Shown here piece after piece: positions 1-9,400 of a stretch of 25,457 nucleotides of DNA. A program made the position numbers and the translations under genes. The notes beneath the pieces were generated by a model. That model did no database searches. It was not told where the DNA came from and saw nothing but the letters and a program-made list of their open reading frames with translations. How positions within the stretch are numbered: the stretch's first letter is position 1; the number at the start of each line of letters is the position of its first letter. The DNA is from Caulobacter segnis (lineage in GTDB: Bacteria; Pseudomonadota; Alphaproteobacteria; Caulobacterales; Caulobacteraceae): contig NZ_QFQZ01000070.1 in assembly GCF_003243465.1 (NCBI RefSeq), forward strand, positions 1 through 25,457. Direction: 5' to 3'.

Positions 1-95
1 CTGGGGGAGGTGGCCCGGAGGGCCGGAGGGGGCCAGCTCGGCTCATGCGAAGCCCCCTCAGTCGCTCCGCGACAGCTCCGCCAGAGGGGGAGCAG
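1..95. repeat. palindromic GC-rich intergenic element
   Basis: This non-coding stretch is built from nested inverted repeats. An outer arm CCCCCTC (53-59) pairs with GAGGGGG (84-90). Between them GTCGC (61-65) pairs with GCGAC (69-73) around TCC. The left part, starting CTGGGGGAGG, carries further G-rich blocks. Elements of this look (CCCCCTCAGTCGC...AGGGGGAG) recur between genes in Caulobacterales and sphingomonads, from memory of such genomes. The left end may be cut by the window edge. An open frame runs through it but has no gene-like start or composition. Confidence 0.5.
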
Positions 96-107
96 ATACA
101 AGAATCC

Positions 108-145
108 AAACGCCCGGGAGCCGCCGCTTCCGGGCGTTTTCTTTT
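108..145 (+). terminator. rho-independent terminator of an upstream, off-window gene
   Basis: Arm CGCCCGG (111-117) pairs with CCGGGCG (130-136), and flanking AAA (108-110) pairs with TTT. The stem is followed on the plus strand by TTTTCTTTT (137-145). A GC-rich stem plus a U-tract is a textbook intrinsic terminator. It ends transcription entering from the left and insulates the GH43 gene. Confidence 0.8.
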
Positions 146-160
146 GCGCTCCGGGTCAAA

Positions 161-175
161 TGACACCGGTGGACA
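161..175. promoter_or_regulatory. candidate LacI-type operator upstream of the GH43 gene
   Basis: The site TGACACCGGTGGACA contains a perfect 8-bp palindrome CACCGGTG (164-171). It lies 63 bp before the GH43 start and matches 13 bases (ATGACACCGGTGG) on the opposite strand of the site before the carboxylesterase at 16887-16900. Central-CG palindromes of this size are typical of LacI-family sugar regulators. The right half departs from perfect symmetry. The regulator is not in the window; assignment is inference. Confidence 0.4.
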
Positions 176-237
176 AAACCACCCTTCCCGCTAGCTTGCC
201 GTCAACAAAGACAAGACGCGATCGGGAGAGGAACACC

Positions 238-1857
238 ATGGCCGACATCAACCGCCGCGGCGCGCTGGGCTCGCTGCTGACCGGCGCCGGCCTGGCCGCC
301 CTGCCCGCCTCCAGCGAGGCGGCCCAGATGGGCGCCCTGCCCGCCAAGCCGACTACCGGCCCGACCTGGGCCAAGGGGATCGAAGGCCAGCGCAAGGCGG
401 ACCTCGGCGACGGGACCTTCCTCAATCCGATCCTGGCCGGCGACCATCCCGATCCGTCGATCCTGAAGGACGGCGCCGACTACTACATGACCCACAGCTC
501 GTTCGACGCCTATCCGGGCCTGTTGATCTGGCATAGCCGCGACCTGGTGAACTGGACGCCGGTGACGACGACGCTGAAGACCAATGTCGGCTCGATCTGG
601 GCCCCCGAGCTCTGCAAGCACAAGGGCCGCTACTACATCTACCTGCCGGCCAAGAAGCCGAACAACAATACGAGCTACGTGATCTGGGCCGACCGGATCG
701 AGGGCCCTTGGTCCGAGCCGATCGACCTGAAGCTGGCCCGCTACATCGACCCCGGCCACATCGTCGACGAAAAGGGCGAGCGCTGGCTGTTCCTGTCGGG
801 CGGCGACCGCATCAAGCTGACCCCGGATGGCCTCTCGACGGTCGGACAGCCCGAGCACGTCTACAATCCCTGGCGCTATCCGGACGACTGGGACGTCGAG
901 GGCTTCTCGCCCGAAGGCCCCAAGGTCATGCGCAAGGGCGATTACTTCTACCTCGTGACCGCCGTCGGCGGCACGGCCGGCCCGCCGACCGGCCACATGG
1001 TCATCGTCGCCCGCGCCAAGTCGCTGGCCGGGCCGTGGGAGGACCATCCGCGCAACCCGGTCGTCCGCACCGTCGACAATAGCGAAAAGTGGTGGTCGCG
1101 CGGCCACGCCACCCTGGTCGAAGGCCCCGCCGGCGACTGGTGGACCGTCTATCACGGCTACGAGAACGGCTTTTACACCCTGGGCCGCCAGACCCTGCTG
1201 GCCCCGGTCACCTGGACCGCCGACGGCTGGTTCGAGGTCGGCGGCGGCGATCTCTCAAAGCCTCTGCCCAAGCCGAAGGGCGGCAAGAGCGGCCCGCATG
1301 GCATGGCCCTGTCGGATGACTTCACGACCGACAAGTACGGCGTGCAGTGGAACTTCTTCGACCCGCGCCCCGACGAGCACCAGCGCCTCAGCCGCGCCAA
1401 CGGCGTCCTGACCCTGAAGGGCGCGGGCGGGGCGCCCTCCAGCGGCGCGCCGCTGATCTTCGTCAACGGCGACCAGGCCTACGAGATCGAGTGCGAGATC
1501 GAGGTCGATCCCGAGACCCGCGCCGGCCTGATCCTGTTCTACGACCGCCAGCTCTATTGCGGCCTGGGCTTCGACGAGAAGAATTTCGTCACCCACCAGT
1601 ACGGCGTCGAGCGCGGCCGCCCGGCCAATCCGCACGGGTCGAAGATGCTGATGAGGCTGCGCAACACGCGCCACATCGTCGCCTTCCACACCAGTGGAGA
1701 CGGCGGCCAGACCTGGAAGCGCTTCGACCGGGGGATGGAGGTCAGCGGCTACCACCACAACGTCCGCGGCGGTTTCCTGATGCTGAAGCCGGGGATCTAC
1801 GCGGCCGGCAAGGGCTCGGCGCGGTTCAGGGGGTTCAGGTACCGGGCGCTGGACTAG
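238..1857 (+). CDS. exported GH43 glycosidase (beta-xylosidase / arabinofuranosidase type)
   Basis: The product is 539 aa from the ATG at 238, which follows a GGGAGAGG ribosome-binding site; the frame open further upstream runs through the terminator and is not used. The N-terminus (MADINRRGALGSLL) has a twin-arginine pair at R6-R7 and a hydrophobic stretch, a plausible but weak Tat signal. Residues ~62-400 form the five-bladed GH43 domain. The catalytic base is expected at D72 in GDHPDPS, and the general acid at E226 in SPEGPK. WAPEL and a WWSRGHA block are also family-like. Residues ~410-539 look like the C-terminal beta-sandwich seen in GH43 xylosidases. The likely substrate is xylo-oligosaccharide or arabinoxylan side chains; the exact specificity cannot be read. 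It stands alone, convergent with the M61 peptidase 16 bp downstream. Confidence 0.85.
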   Translation: MADINRRGALGSLLTGAGLAALPASSEAAQMGALPAKPTTGPTWAKGIEGQRKADLGDGTFLNPILAGDHPDPSILKDGADYYMTHSSFDAYPGLLIWHSRDLVNWTPVTTTLKTNVGSIWAPELCKHKGRYYIYLPAKKPNNNTSYVIWADRIEGPWSEPIDLKLARYIDPGHIVDEKGERWLFLSGGDRIKLTPDGLSTVGQPEHVYNPWRYPDDWDVEGFSPEGPKVMRKGDYFYLVTAVGGTAGPPTGHMVIVARAKSLAGPWEDHPRNPVVRTVDNSEKWWSRGHATLVEGPAGDWWTVYHGYENGFYTLGRQTLLAPVTWTADGWFEVGGGDLSKPLPKPKGGKSGPHGMALSDDFTTDKYGVQWNFFDPRPDEHQRLSRANGVLTLKGAGGAPSSGAPLIFVNGDQAYEIECEIEVDPETRAGLILFYDRQLYCGLGFDEKNFVTHQYGVERGRPANPHGSKMLMRLRNTRHIVAFHTSGDGGQTWKRFDRGMEVSGYHHNVRGGFLMLKPGIYAAGKGSARFRGFRYRALD

Positions 1858-1873
1858 GCGAAGCCGGCCGGCC

Positions 1874-3562
1874 TCAGCCGCCGCCAAGGGCCCGCGCGCA
1901 GGCCTTCCGTTCAGACGGCGTCATGGTTTCGCGCACCGACAGCCGCTGGAAGGTGACGCTCGTCTCGCCCTCGGGCTTGAAGCGGATCACGCGCTCCTGC
2001 CCGGCTGTATCGACGACGCGGTAGGCGATTTCGACGGACGAATCGTTCATCGCGCCGCCTTCCCGAGCCAGGCGCTTCATGCCGTCGCGCAGACCGGCGG
2101 CGTAGGCGGGACCGGCTGGATCGACGCCCGAGAAGACGCCGGTGGCGCCGGTCGCTTCGAGGTCGAAGCCCAAGGCGAAGATGGGTTGCGTCACCCTGCC
2201 GAGGGTCAGGCAGGCGAAGGTGTCGCCCGGCAGGGTCAAGGTCTCGCCGCGCAAGGCGTAGCGGTCGATCTCCGGCGTGGCGGGACGGCCGGCGGCCGCC
2301 GCGAAGGCGGCCGCGAAGTTCGCCCGCAGGCCGCTCTCTGGATCCTTGTTCCTCAGCGCCCGCATCCGGCGCACGACGGGGTCGAGGCCCCGGCCCTTCC
2401 GGCGCAGCTGCGCATCGAACAGCGCGGCCAGCAGGGCGCCGCGCTTGTAGGTGATCTCCTCCAGCGCCTCGTCCTGCCAGTAGCCCTTGGCGATCTGGTC
2501 CTCGGTGGCGTTTCGGGCGGGCGAGACGCCATAGGCCAGGAGGTCCTCGTTCCAGGCCTTGGCGTAGTCGGCGAGCGTGTAGAGGCCGGCGCGCAGCAGC
2601 AGGCGTCGCGCGTAGAAGTCGGTGAAGCCTTCCGATAGCCAGGCGTCGCGGCGCTGCTTGCCCGGACGCCCCAGTTCGGCGGGGTTCCAGGTGTGGAAAT
2701 ACTCGTGCGCCAGCAGCCGGCGGAGATCGGCCAGAGGCAGGGTTTCCCCGACCCAGAGCGCGAAGGCGTCCGAGCGCCCGGTCCCGCCGTAGCTCTCGCC
2801 GACCGAGGTCTTCAGCGGCGCCAGGGTCACGAGGAAGGGCGAGGGGCCATCGCCCCAGAAGGCGCGCTCGGCGTCGATGACCCGGAAGGTCATGTCGGCG
2901 AAGGCGGCGTCGTCATAGTGTTGGAACGTTCCCAGCGCCGCCAGGCGGAGGTCCTTGTAGCGCCCGCGGCCTTCGGTCACGCGCAGGCGCGGCGAGCCCA
3001 TGAGGATGCTGTCCAGAATATCGTCGACCACGCCATCGCGGTCGGAGAGACGTTCCAGATCCGAGGCGAACCGGAAGCCGGACTCGCCGCCCTTCCAGTT
3101 GAAGGTCGCGGGACTGCGGTGTTGGCCCTCGGGATAGGCAAAGACGAGTTCGCCGGCGACGTAGAACCAGTCCGCGAGCACGATCGGCTTGGTCTGGTCG
3201 GAATCGCGCGTGGTCGGCGGCGCGTCATAGCCGGAGCGGATCCGGTAGCGGGCGTGCAACCTCGCCCCCGGCGCCGAGCGGATTTCCGCGCCGCCGTCCG
3301 GCCTTGGCGTAACGCCCTCGGCGCCCAGGATTTCCAGCCCTTCGGCGTAGCGGCCCGGCCGGGTCTCGTGTTCAAAGCCGTCCACGAAGCGCAGGGTGGT
3401 TCGCCCGCTGGGGTCGGCCTGGAAATCGATGTCCACCGCCAGGGCGCGCAGGGCGCCTTGCTCGATCACCGGCGACAGGGCGTAGCGCACCGGCGCCGGC
3501 TCGGCCCCGGCCGCGACCGCGCACAGGAGGGCGAGCAGCACGCCCATTGAGACTCTGATCAC
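1874..3562 (-). CDS. secreted M61-family metallopeptidase
   Basis: The product is 562 aa from a GTG at 3562, preceded by AAAGAGG about 10 bases upstream. An ATG five codons later (3547) is an alternative but has no good ribosome-binding site. The N-terminus (VIRVSMGVLLALLCAVAAGA) is a Sec signal peptide. The zinc motif HEYFH lies at 286-290, followed by TWNP; the third ligand is probably E311 in WLSEGFTDFY. This layout and the flanking ATEDQ and YKRGALLAALFD blocks are those of M61 (glycyl aminopeptidase-like) enzymes. Residues ~460-540, with VDPAGPAYAAGLRDGM, resemble a degenerate PDZ domain, usual for the family. It probably trims peptides in the periplasm. It is divergent from the LOG gene and convergent with GH43. 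The frame stays open far upstream through the LOG gene, which is composition only. Confidence 0.82.
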   Translation of the reverse strand: MIRVSMGVLLALLCAVAAGAEPAPVRYALSPVIEQGALRALAVDIDFQADPSGRTTLRFVDGFEHETRPGRYAEGLEILGAEGVTPRPDGGAEIRSAPGARLHARYRIRSGYDAPPTTRDSDQTKPIVLADWFYVAGELVFAYPEGQHRSPATFNWKGGESGFRFASDLERLSDRDGVVDDILDSILMGSPRLRVTEGRGRYKDLRLAALGTFQHYDDAAFADMTFRVIDAERAFWGDGPSPFLVTLAPLKTSVGESYGGTGRSDAFALWVGETLPLADLRRLLAHEYFHTWNPAELGRPGKQRRDAWLSEGFTDFYARRLLLRAGLYTLADYAKAWNEDLLAYGVSPARNATEDQIAKGYWQDEALEEITYKRGALLAALFDAQLRRKGRGLDPVVRRMRALRNKDPESGLRANFAAAFAAAAGRPATPEIDRYALRGETLTLPGDTFACLTLGRVTQPIFALGFDLEATGATGVFSGVDPAGPAYAAGLRDGMKRLAREGGAMNDSSVEIAYRVVDTAGQERVIRFKPEGETSVTFQRLSVRETMTPSERKACARALGGG

Positions 3563-3679
3563 GCCGCCCGTACCTCTTTCCAATCTGAGTAAAGTTCGCC
3601 TTGGCGGCGGATACAGGTCAACCCCGGCGAAGGATTGCGCCATAGTCCGCGCCCCGACGAAAACCGTTGAGTCTCTTCC

Positions 3680-4468
3680 GTGACCGAAGTCCCCCTGCCC
3701 GCCCAGGCGCCCGACAACCACGCCCAGCTGACCTCGCCGTCCTATCGGCTGGCGGCGCTGGACCAGGACTTCCTGCTGGGCGAGTCGATGCGCGGGGTGC
3801 GGTTCCTGTTGGAGTTCGCCAAGGCCGACGAGGCCCTGCGCCGCTGGGGCGTGCGCTCGACCGTGGTGGTGTTCGGCAGCGCGCGGACGCGGCGGGACGG
3901 CCCGCCCGAGCAGGCCCGCTGGTACGAGGAGGCCCGGCGCTTCGGCCGCATCGTCTCCGAGCGCGGCGGGGCCAAGCTGGAGAACGGCGACCATGTGCGC
4001 GACAACGTCATCGCCACCGGCGGCGGACCGGGCGTGATGGAGGCGGCCAATCGCGGAGCCTATGAGGCGGGCGCCCCGACCATCGGCTTCAACATCACCC
4101 TGCCGCGCGAGCAGACGCCGAACCCTTACTGCACGCCGGACCTGACCTTCCGCTTCCACTACTTCGCCATGCGCAAGATGCACCTGGCGATGCGGGCCAA
4201 CGCGCTGGTGGTGTTCCCCGGCGGCTTTGGCACCTTCGACGAGCTGTTCGAGATCCTGACCCTGCGCCAGACCGACAAGGCGCCGCCGATCCCGATCGTG
4301 CTGTTCGACGAGGCCTACTGGCGGTCGATCATCAATTTCGAGGCCCTGGTGGAGCACGGCATGATCGCCGAGGCGGACCTTGACCTGCTGCGTTTCGCCG
4401 ACGACGCCGAGAGCGCCTGGGCGGAGCTCGTCAAGGGCGGGCTGAAACTGCCGGAAGACAAGGCCTAG
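3680..4468 (+). CDS. LOG-family (TIGR00730) nucleotide-binding / phosphoribohydrolase-like protein
   Basis: The 262-aa product begins at a GTG; the first in-frame ATG (3788) would remove about 36 residues. A Rossmann-like domain starts near residue 60 (VVVFGSAR). It carries TGGGPGVMEAANRGA near residue 113 and PGGFGTFDELFE near residue 180. These are the diagnostic motifs of LONELY GUY proteins, which cleave nucleoside 5'-monophosphates to base and ribose 5-phosphate (cytokinin-activating in plants). An arginine in AMRKM matches the conserved catalytic region. At 262 aa it is longer than the ~190-aa classical LOG, the size of the larger TIGR00730 members, whose physiological role is less certain. 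No signal peptide is seen, so it is probably cytosolic. It ends 28 bp from the convergent TetR gene; a short GGCGG/CCGCC hairpin (4474-4490) lies between them. Confidence 0.85.
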   Translation: MTEVPLPAQAPDNHAQLTSPSYRLAALDQDFLLGESMRGVRFLLEFAKADEALRRWGVRSTVVVFGSARTRRDGPPEQARWYEEARRFGRIVSERGGAKLENGDHVRDNVIATGGGPGVMEAANRGAYEAGAPTIGFNITLPREQTPNPYCTPDLTFRFHYFAMRKMHLAMRANALVVFPGGFGTFDELFEILTLRQTDKAPPIPIVLFDEAYWRSIINFEALVEHGMIAEADLDLLRFADDAESAWAELVKGGLKLPEDKA

Positions 4469-4496
4469 CCCGGGGCGGCTGCAATCCGCCTAGTCC

Positions 4497-5093
4497 CTAG
4501 GTCAGCAGCTGTCTGACCATCGTCCGAAGCACGTGGCTCAGCGCCTCGCGGTCCAGGTCCGGGTGGTTGACGCCCCGCATCAGCAGGCCGTCGAAGATCA
4601 GGCCGATCGCCTCGCAACGGGCCCGGAACTCGGCCTCGGTCCACTCGGGCTTGCGGCTGCGCTCCATCAGCGACATGGCCATCTCGCGCTCCTGCTCGTC
4701 GGCCGAGCGGACAATGGAGGCCACCTTGGGATTGCGCGCCGCCTCGGCGATGACCTCCAGCGCCAGCGCCGCCCGGCCGGGCTCGAAGCACTTGTCGATG
4801 CTTTCGGGCAGGTGCTCGTCGATCGCGTCCACGAGCGTGCCGGGCTGGCTTTCGAGCTCGGCGAACTTGTCGCGCATCTCGGCCAGGTCCTGGGCGACGA
4901 TGGCGGCGATGATCGCTTCCTTGTTCTCGAAGTAGCGATAGATCTGGCCGACGCTCAGGCCCGCGGCCTTGGCGATGTCGGCCATGCTGGCCCCGTGGAA
5001 GCCGGAGTGGCGCACGCGCTCGCACGCCGCGTCGAGGATCTGCTGGCGGCGCGATTCCGGCGACGGACGACCGGGCGAGACGTCCTCAACCAT
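4497..5093 (-). CDS. tipR: TetR-family repressor of the adjacent efflux operon
   Basis: The product is 198 aa from the ATG at 5093, preceded by AGGA with a 6-base gap; an in-frame ATG at 5111 would add six residues (MGLGFS). Residues ~15-60 form a TetR helix-turn-helix: RRQQILDAACERV, then MADIAKAAGLSVGQIYRYFENKE. The rest is the helical ligand-binding and dimer domain. It is transcribed away from the RND pump, and the shared spacer holds a perfect 22-bp palindrome over the pump start region, so it very probably represses the pump and perhaps itself. The symbol follows the Caulobacter TetR repressor TipR, known to control an acrAB-nodT operon; it is assigned on context, not on an alignment. 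Confidence 0.8.
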   Translation of the reverse strand: MVEDVSPGRPSPESRRQQILDAACERVRHSGFHGASMADIAKAAGLSVGQIYRYFENKEAIIAAIVAQDLAEMRDKFAELESQPGTLVDAIDEHLPESIDKCFEPGRAALALEVIAEAARNPKVASIVRSADEQEREMAMSLMERSRKPEWTEAEFRARCEAIGLIFDGLLMRGVNHPDLDREALSHVLRTMVRQLLT

Positions 5094-5152
5094 TGAAAAT
5101 CCTAAGCCCATTACATTTCCGTTAGGTCAGCATCAGCGGCCGCGTTCGAAGG

Positions 5153-5181
5153 TTGACTTGCGCCAGTCGCGCTCCTATGTC
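5153..5181 (+). promoter_or_regulatory. predicted sigma-70-type promoter of the acrAB-nodT operon
   Basis: A -35 box TTGACT (5153-5158) is followed after 17 bp by TATGTC (5176-5181) as a weak -10. The expected start is near 5188, directly before the palindrome at 5191-5212. This leaves a leader of about 90 bases before the adaptor gene. The promoter is inferred from sequence only. Confidence 0.5.
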
Positions 5182-5190
5182 CAGCCCGCA

Positions 5191-5212
5191 TGAGAATGAA
5201 CGTTCATTCTCA
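5191..5212. promoter_or_regulatory. perfect 22-bp palindromic operator for the TetR repressor
   Basis: TGAGAATGAAC (5191-5201) is followed directly by its exact reverse complement GTTCATTCTCA (5202-5212). A perfect two-fold site of this size in the divergent spacer of a TetR gene and its pump is the expected operator. It lies just after the predicted -10 of the pump promoter, so bound repressor would block the initiation region. Confidence 0.8.
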
Positions 5213-5278
5213 AATTGTTCATATCGTCGGCTTAGTCAAGGGCGACAGCCCGTTTAAGCCAACCCACCGGGGTCTAGC

Positions 5279-6445
5279 ATGCACTTTCACCGTCAGGCCG
5301 TTTCGACGGCCGTGAGCCTCGCCGCCATAGCGCTCACCCTCGCCGCCTGCGGCCAGAAGGGTGGCCCGCCGGGCATGGGCATGGGAGGCCCGACGGAAGT
5401 CGGCTACATCGTCGCCCAGACCCAGGCCGTGGGGCTGAGCACGGAGCTGTCGGGCCGCACCTCGGCCCATCTGGTCTCGGACGTGCGGCCGCAGGTCGGC
5501 GGCGTGGTCAAGGCCCGCCTGTTCGAGGAAGGCGCGATCGTCAAGGCCGGCCAGTCGCTGTACCAGATCGACCCGGCCACCTATCAGGCGACCTACAACA
5601 GCGCCGCGGCCTCGCTGGCCCAGGCCCAGGCCCAGGCGCTTTCGGCCAAGCTGAAGGCCGACCGCTACAAGACCCTGGTCGAGAGCGGCGCGGTCTCCAA
5701 GCAGGACAATGACGACGCCCAGGCCGCCGCCGCCCAGACGGCCGCCGCGGTCGCGGTGCAGAAGGCGGCGCTGGATACCGCCCGCATCAACCTGAACTAC
5801 ACCAAGGTCGCCGCGCCGATCAGCGGCCGCATCGGCAAGAGCGCCGTGACCCCCGGCGCGCTGGTCACCGCCGACCAGGCCACGCCCCTGGCGACGATCC
5901 AGGACCTGTCGAAGATCTATGTCGACCTGACCCAGACCTCGGCCGAGCTGCTGAAGCTCAAGCAGCAGTTCGCCAGCGGAAAGCTGGGCAAGACCAACTC
6001 GGCCCAGGTGACCCTGAAGCTCGAGGACGGCTCGACCTATCCCACGCCGGGCACGCTGGAGTTCTCGGACGTCACGGTCGACGCCGGCACCGGCTCGGTC
6101 ACGCTGCGCGCGGTGTTCCCCAACCCGAACGGCGTGCTGCTGCCGGGCATGTACGTCCGCGCCACCCTGACCCAGGGCGTCGCGCCCAGCGGCATCCTGG
6201 TGCCGCAGACGGCGATCAACCGCGATCCCAAGGGCGGCGCGACGGTGATGCTGGTCGGCGCCAAGGGCCCCGAGCCGCGTCCGGTCACCCTGGGCCAGAC
6301 GGTCGGCGACAAGTGGCTGATCACCAGCGGCCTGCAGCCGGGCGACAAGGTCATCGTCGAGGGCCTGCAGAAGGTGCGTCCCGGCGCGCCGATCAAGGCG
6401 GTTCCGGCCGGCTCCGCGCCCGCCGCCGCTCCGGCCCAACACTAA
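5279..6445 (+). CDS. acrA: RND efflux periplasmic adaptor lipoprotein
   Basis: The product is 388 aa. The N-terminus ends in a lipobox, LTLAAC, with the lipidated cysteine at C24 followed by Gly, so it is anchored to the inner membrane. Order of parts: a barrel-sandwich half with VRPQVGGVVKARLFEEGAIVKAGQ (~65-90, given here only as a landmark in pieces), an alanine- and glutamine-rich alpha-hairpin (~100-165), the second lipoyl half (NYTKVAAPISGRIGK, ~175-190), a beta-barrel, and a membrane-proximal domain. This is the AcrA/MexA membrane-fusion family. It links the transporter to the outer-membrane channel. It is the first gene of the operon; the transporter starts 12 bp downstream. The ribosome-binding site is weak, which leaves the start slightly open, but signal-peptide geometry fits. 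Confidence 0.93.
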   Translation: MHFHRQAVSTAVSLAAIALTLAACGQKGGPPGMGMGGPTEVGYIVAQTQAVGLSTELSGRTSAHLVSDVRPQVGGVVKARLFEEGAIVKAGQSLYQIDPATYQATYNSAAASLAQAQAQALSAKLKADRYKTLVESGAVSKQDNDDAQAAAAQTAAAVAVQKAALDTARINLNYTKVAAPISGRIGKSAVTPGALVTADQATPLATIQDLSKIYVDLTQTSAELLKLKQQFASGKLGKTNSAQVTLKLEDGSTYPTPGTLEFSDVTVDAGTGSVTLRAVFPNPNGVLLPGMYVRATLTQGVAPSGILVPQTAINRDPKGGATVMLVGAKGPEPRPVTLGQTVGDKWLITSGLQPGDKVIVEGLQKVRPGAPIKAVPAGSAPAAAPAQH

Positions 6446-6457
6446 GGCCCGCCCCCG

Positions 6458-9400
6458 ATGCTCTCGCGTTTCTTCATCAGCCGGCCCATCTTCGCGTGGG
6501 TCATCGCCATCGTGATCATGCTGGCCGGGGCGCTCGCCATCCGGACCCTGCCGATCGCGCAGTATCCTGAAATCGCCCTGCCGCAGGTGTCGATCTCGGC
6601 CAACTATCCGGGCGCTTCGGCCAAGACGGTCGAGGACAGCGTCACCCAGGTCATCGAACAGAAGATGAAGGGCCTGGACGGCCTGGACTACATGTCGTCG
6701 ACCAGCGACAGCGCCGGCTCGGCCACGGTGACCCTGACCTTCAAGGCCGGCACCGACATCGACATCGCCCAGGTCCAGGTCCAGAACAAGCTGCAGACCG
6801 CCACCGCCCTGCTGCCGCAGGAAGTGCAGCAGCAAGGCCTGACGGTCGCCAAGTCGGCCCGGAACTTCATGATGGTCGTGGGCCTCTATTCTGAGAACCC
6901 CAAGACCACCGGCACCGACCTGGCCGACTACCTGGCCAGCAACATCCAGGACCCGCTGAGCCGCGTCGACGGCGTCGGCGACATCCAGCTGTTCGGCGCG
7001 CAATACGCCATGCGCATCTGGCTGGACCCGCAGAAGCTGGCCAGCTTCAGCCTGACCCCGGCCGACGTCTCGGCGGCGATCAAGGCCCAGAACGCCCAGG
7101 TCTCGGCCGGCCAGCTGGGCGGCGCGCCCAACCTGCCGGGCACGGGCCTGAACGCCACGATCACCGCCCAGTCGCGCCTGCAGACGCCCGAGCAGTTCCG
7201 CCAGATCATCCTGAAGAACTCCACCGGCGGCGCCACCGTGCGCCTGGGCGACGTCGCCCGCGTCGAGCTGGGCGCCGAGAGCTACGCCTCGGTCGCCAAG
7301 TTCAACGGCCACCCCGCCGCCGGCATCGCCATCAAGCTGGCCCCCGGCGCCAACGCCCTGAACACCGCCGCGGCCGTGAAGGCCAAGATGGCCCAGCTCG
7401 AGAAGAGCTTCCCGGCCAGCTACAAGTACGTCGTCCCCTATGACTCGACGCCGTTCGTGAAGCTGTCGATCGAGGAAGTGGTCAAGACGCTGATCGAGGC
7501 CATCGTGCTGGTGTTCATCGTCATGTTCCTGTTCCTGCAGAACTGGCGCGCGACCCTGATCCCGACCATCGCCGTGCCGGTCGTCCTGCTGGGCACGTTC
7601 GGCGTGCTGGCGGCCTTCGGCTACTCGATCAACACGCTCACCATGTTCGGCCTGGTGCTGGCCATCGGCCTGCTGGTCGACGACGCCATCGTCGTGGTCG
7701 AGAACGTCGAGCGCGTGATGAGCGAGGAGGGCCTTTCGCCCAAGGAAGCCACCCGCAAGTCGATGGACGAGATCACCGGGGCCCTGATCGGCATCGCCCT
7801 CGTCTTGGCCGCGGTGTTCGTGCCGATGGCCTTCTTCGGCGGGTCGCAAGGCGTGATCTATCGCCAGTTCTCGATCACCATCGTCTCGGCCATGGCCCTG
7901 TCGGTGATCGTCGCCCTGGTGCTGACCCCCGCCCTCTGCGCCACCATGCTGAAGCCGGTTCAGGCCGGCCACCACGACGAGAAGACCGGCTTCTTCGGCT
8001 GGTTCAACCGCAGCTTCAACGACATGAGCGGCCGCTACCAAGGCGGCGTGCGCAAGATCCTGGGCAAGAGCGGTCGCTGGATGGCCGTCTACGCCGCGAT
8101 CATCGTGGCCATGGGCCTGCTATTCGTCCGCCTGCCCAGCGCCTTCCTGCCGGAAGAAGACCAGGGCACCATGTTCACCCTGGTCCAGCTGCCCGCCGGC
8201 GCGACCGAGGAAAAGACCCTGGCTGTCCTCGACAAGGTGCGCGAGCACTTCCTGGTCGGCGAGAAGGACGCCGTGCAGTCGGTGTTCACCGTCTCGGGCT
8301 TCAGCTTCGCCGGCGCCGGCCAGAACGCGGGTCTCGCCTTCATCCGCATGAAGGACTTCGAGCACCGCAAGGCCGCCAACCTCAAGGCCCAGGCCGTCGC
8401 CGGCCGCGCCATGGGGGCCTTCGCCGCCCAGTTCCGCGACGCCATGGTGTTCGCGGTCGTCCCGCCGGCCGTGTCGGAACTGGGCAACTCGTCCGGCTTC
8501 GACTTCCAGCTGCAGGACACCGGGGGCGTCGGCCACGAGACCCTGATGAACGCCCGCAACATGATGCTGGGCATGGCCGCCCAGGATCCGAACCTCGTGG
8601 GCGTGCGCCCGAACGGCCAGGACGACACCCCGCAGCTGAAGATCGAGGTCGACCAGGCCAAGGCCGGCGCGCTGGGCCTGACCACCGCCGACATCAACAG
8701 CGCTCTCAGCGCCGCGTGGGGCGGGTCGTACGTCAACGACTTCATCGATCGTGGCCGCGTGAAGAAGGTCTACATGCAGGCCGACGCGCCGTTCCGCATG
8801 ACGCCGGAGGACCTGAACCGCTGGTACGTGCGTAACGGCAGCGGCCAGATGGTCCCCTTCCCGGCCTTCGCCAGCGCCTCCTGGACCTACGGCTCGCCGC
8901 GTCTCGAACGCTACAACGGCCTGTCGTCGGTCAACCTCCAGGGCTCGCCCGCCCCGGGCAAGAGCTCGGGCGACGCGATCGCGGCGATGGAGAAGATCGC
9001 GGCCAAGCTGCCGCCCGGCGTCGGCTACGAGTGGACCGGCCTGTCGGCCCAGGAACTGGAGGCCGGCAACCAGGCCCCCGCCCTGTACGGCATCTCGATC
9101 CTGGTCGTGTTCCTGCTGCTGGCGGCCCTCTATGAGAGCTGGTCGATCCCGCTGGCGGTGATCATGGTCATCCCGCTGGGCGTGGTCGGCGCGCTGCTGG
9201 CGACCTTCGCCCGCGGTCTCAGCAACGACATCTACTTCCAGGTGGGCCTGCTGACGACCATGGGCCTGGCGGCCAAGAACGCCATCCTGATCGTCGAGTT
9301 CGCCAAGGACCTCTACGAGAAGGGCATGAGCCTGATCGACGCCACGCTGGAGGCTGTCCGCCTGCGCCTGCGCCCGATCATCATGACCTCGCTGGCCTTC

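Noticed and set aside
10..237. N-terminal extension of the GH43 frame
   Set aside because: It crosses a palindromic repeat and a strong terminator. The ATG at 238 has a good ribosome-binding site and signal-like N-terminus.
3563..4357. N-terminal extension of the M61 frame across the LOG gene
   Set aside because: The Sec signal at the GTG/ATG near 3562-3547 marks the true start; the extension is antisense to LOG.
5219..8041. 940-codon open frame on the minus strand opposite the pump genes
   Set aside because: Low-complexity Gly/Arg/Asp/Gln-rich product with no domain. It is the antisense shadow of the adaptor and transporter genes, produced by GC-rich third positions.
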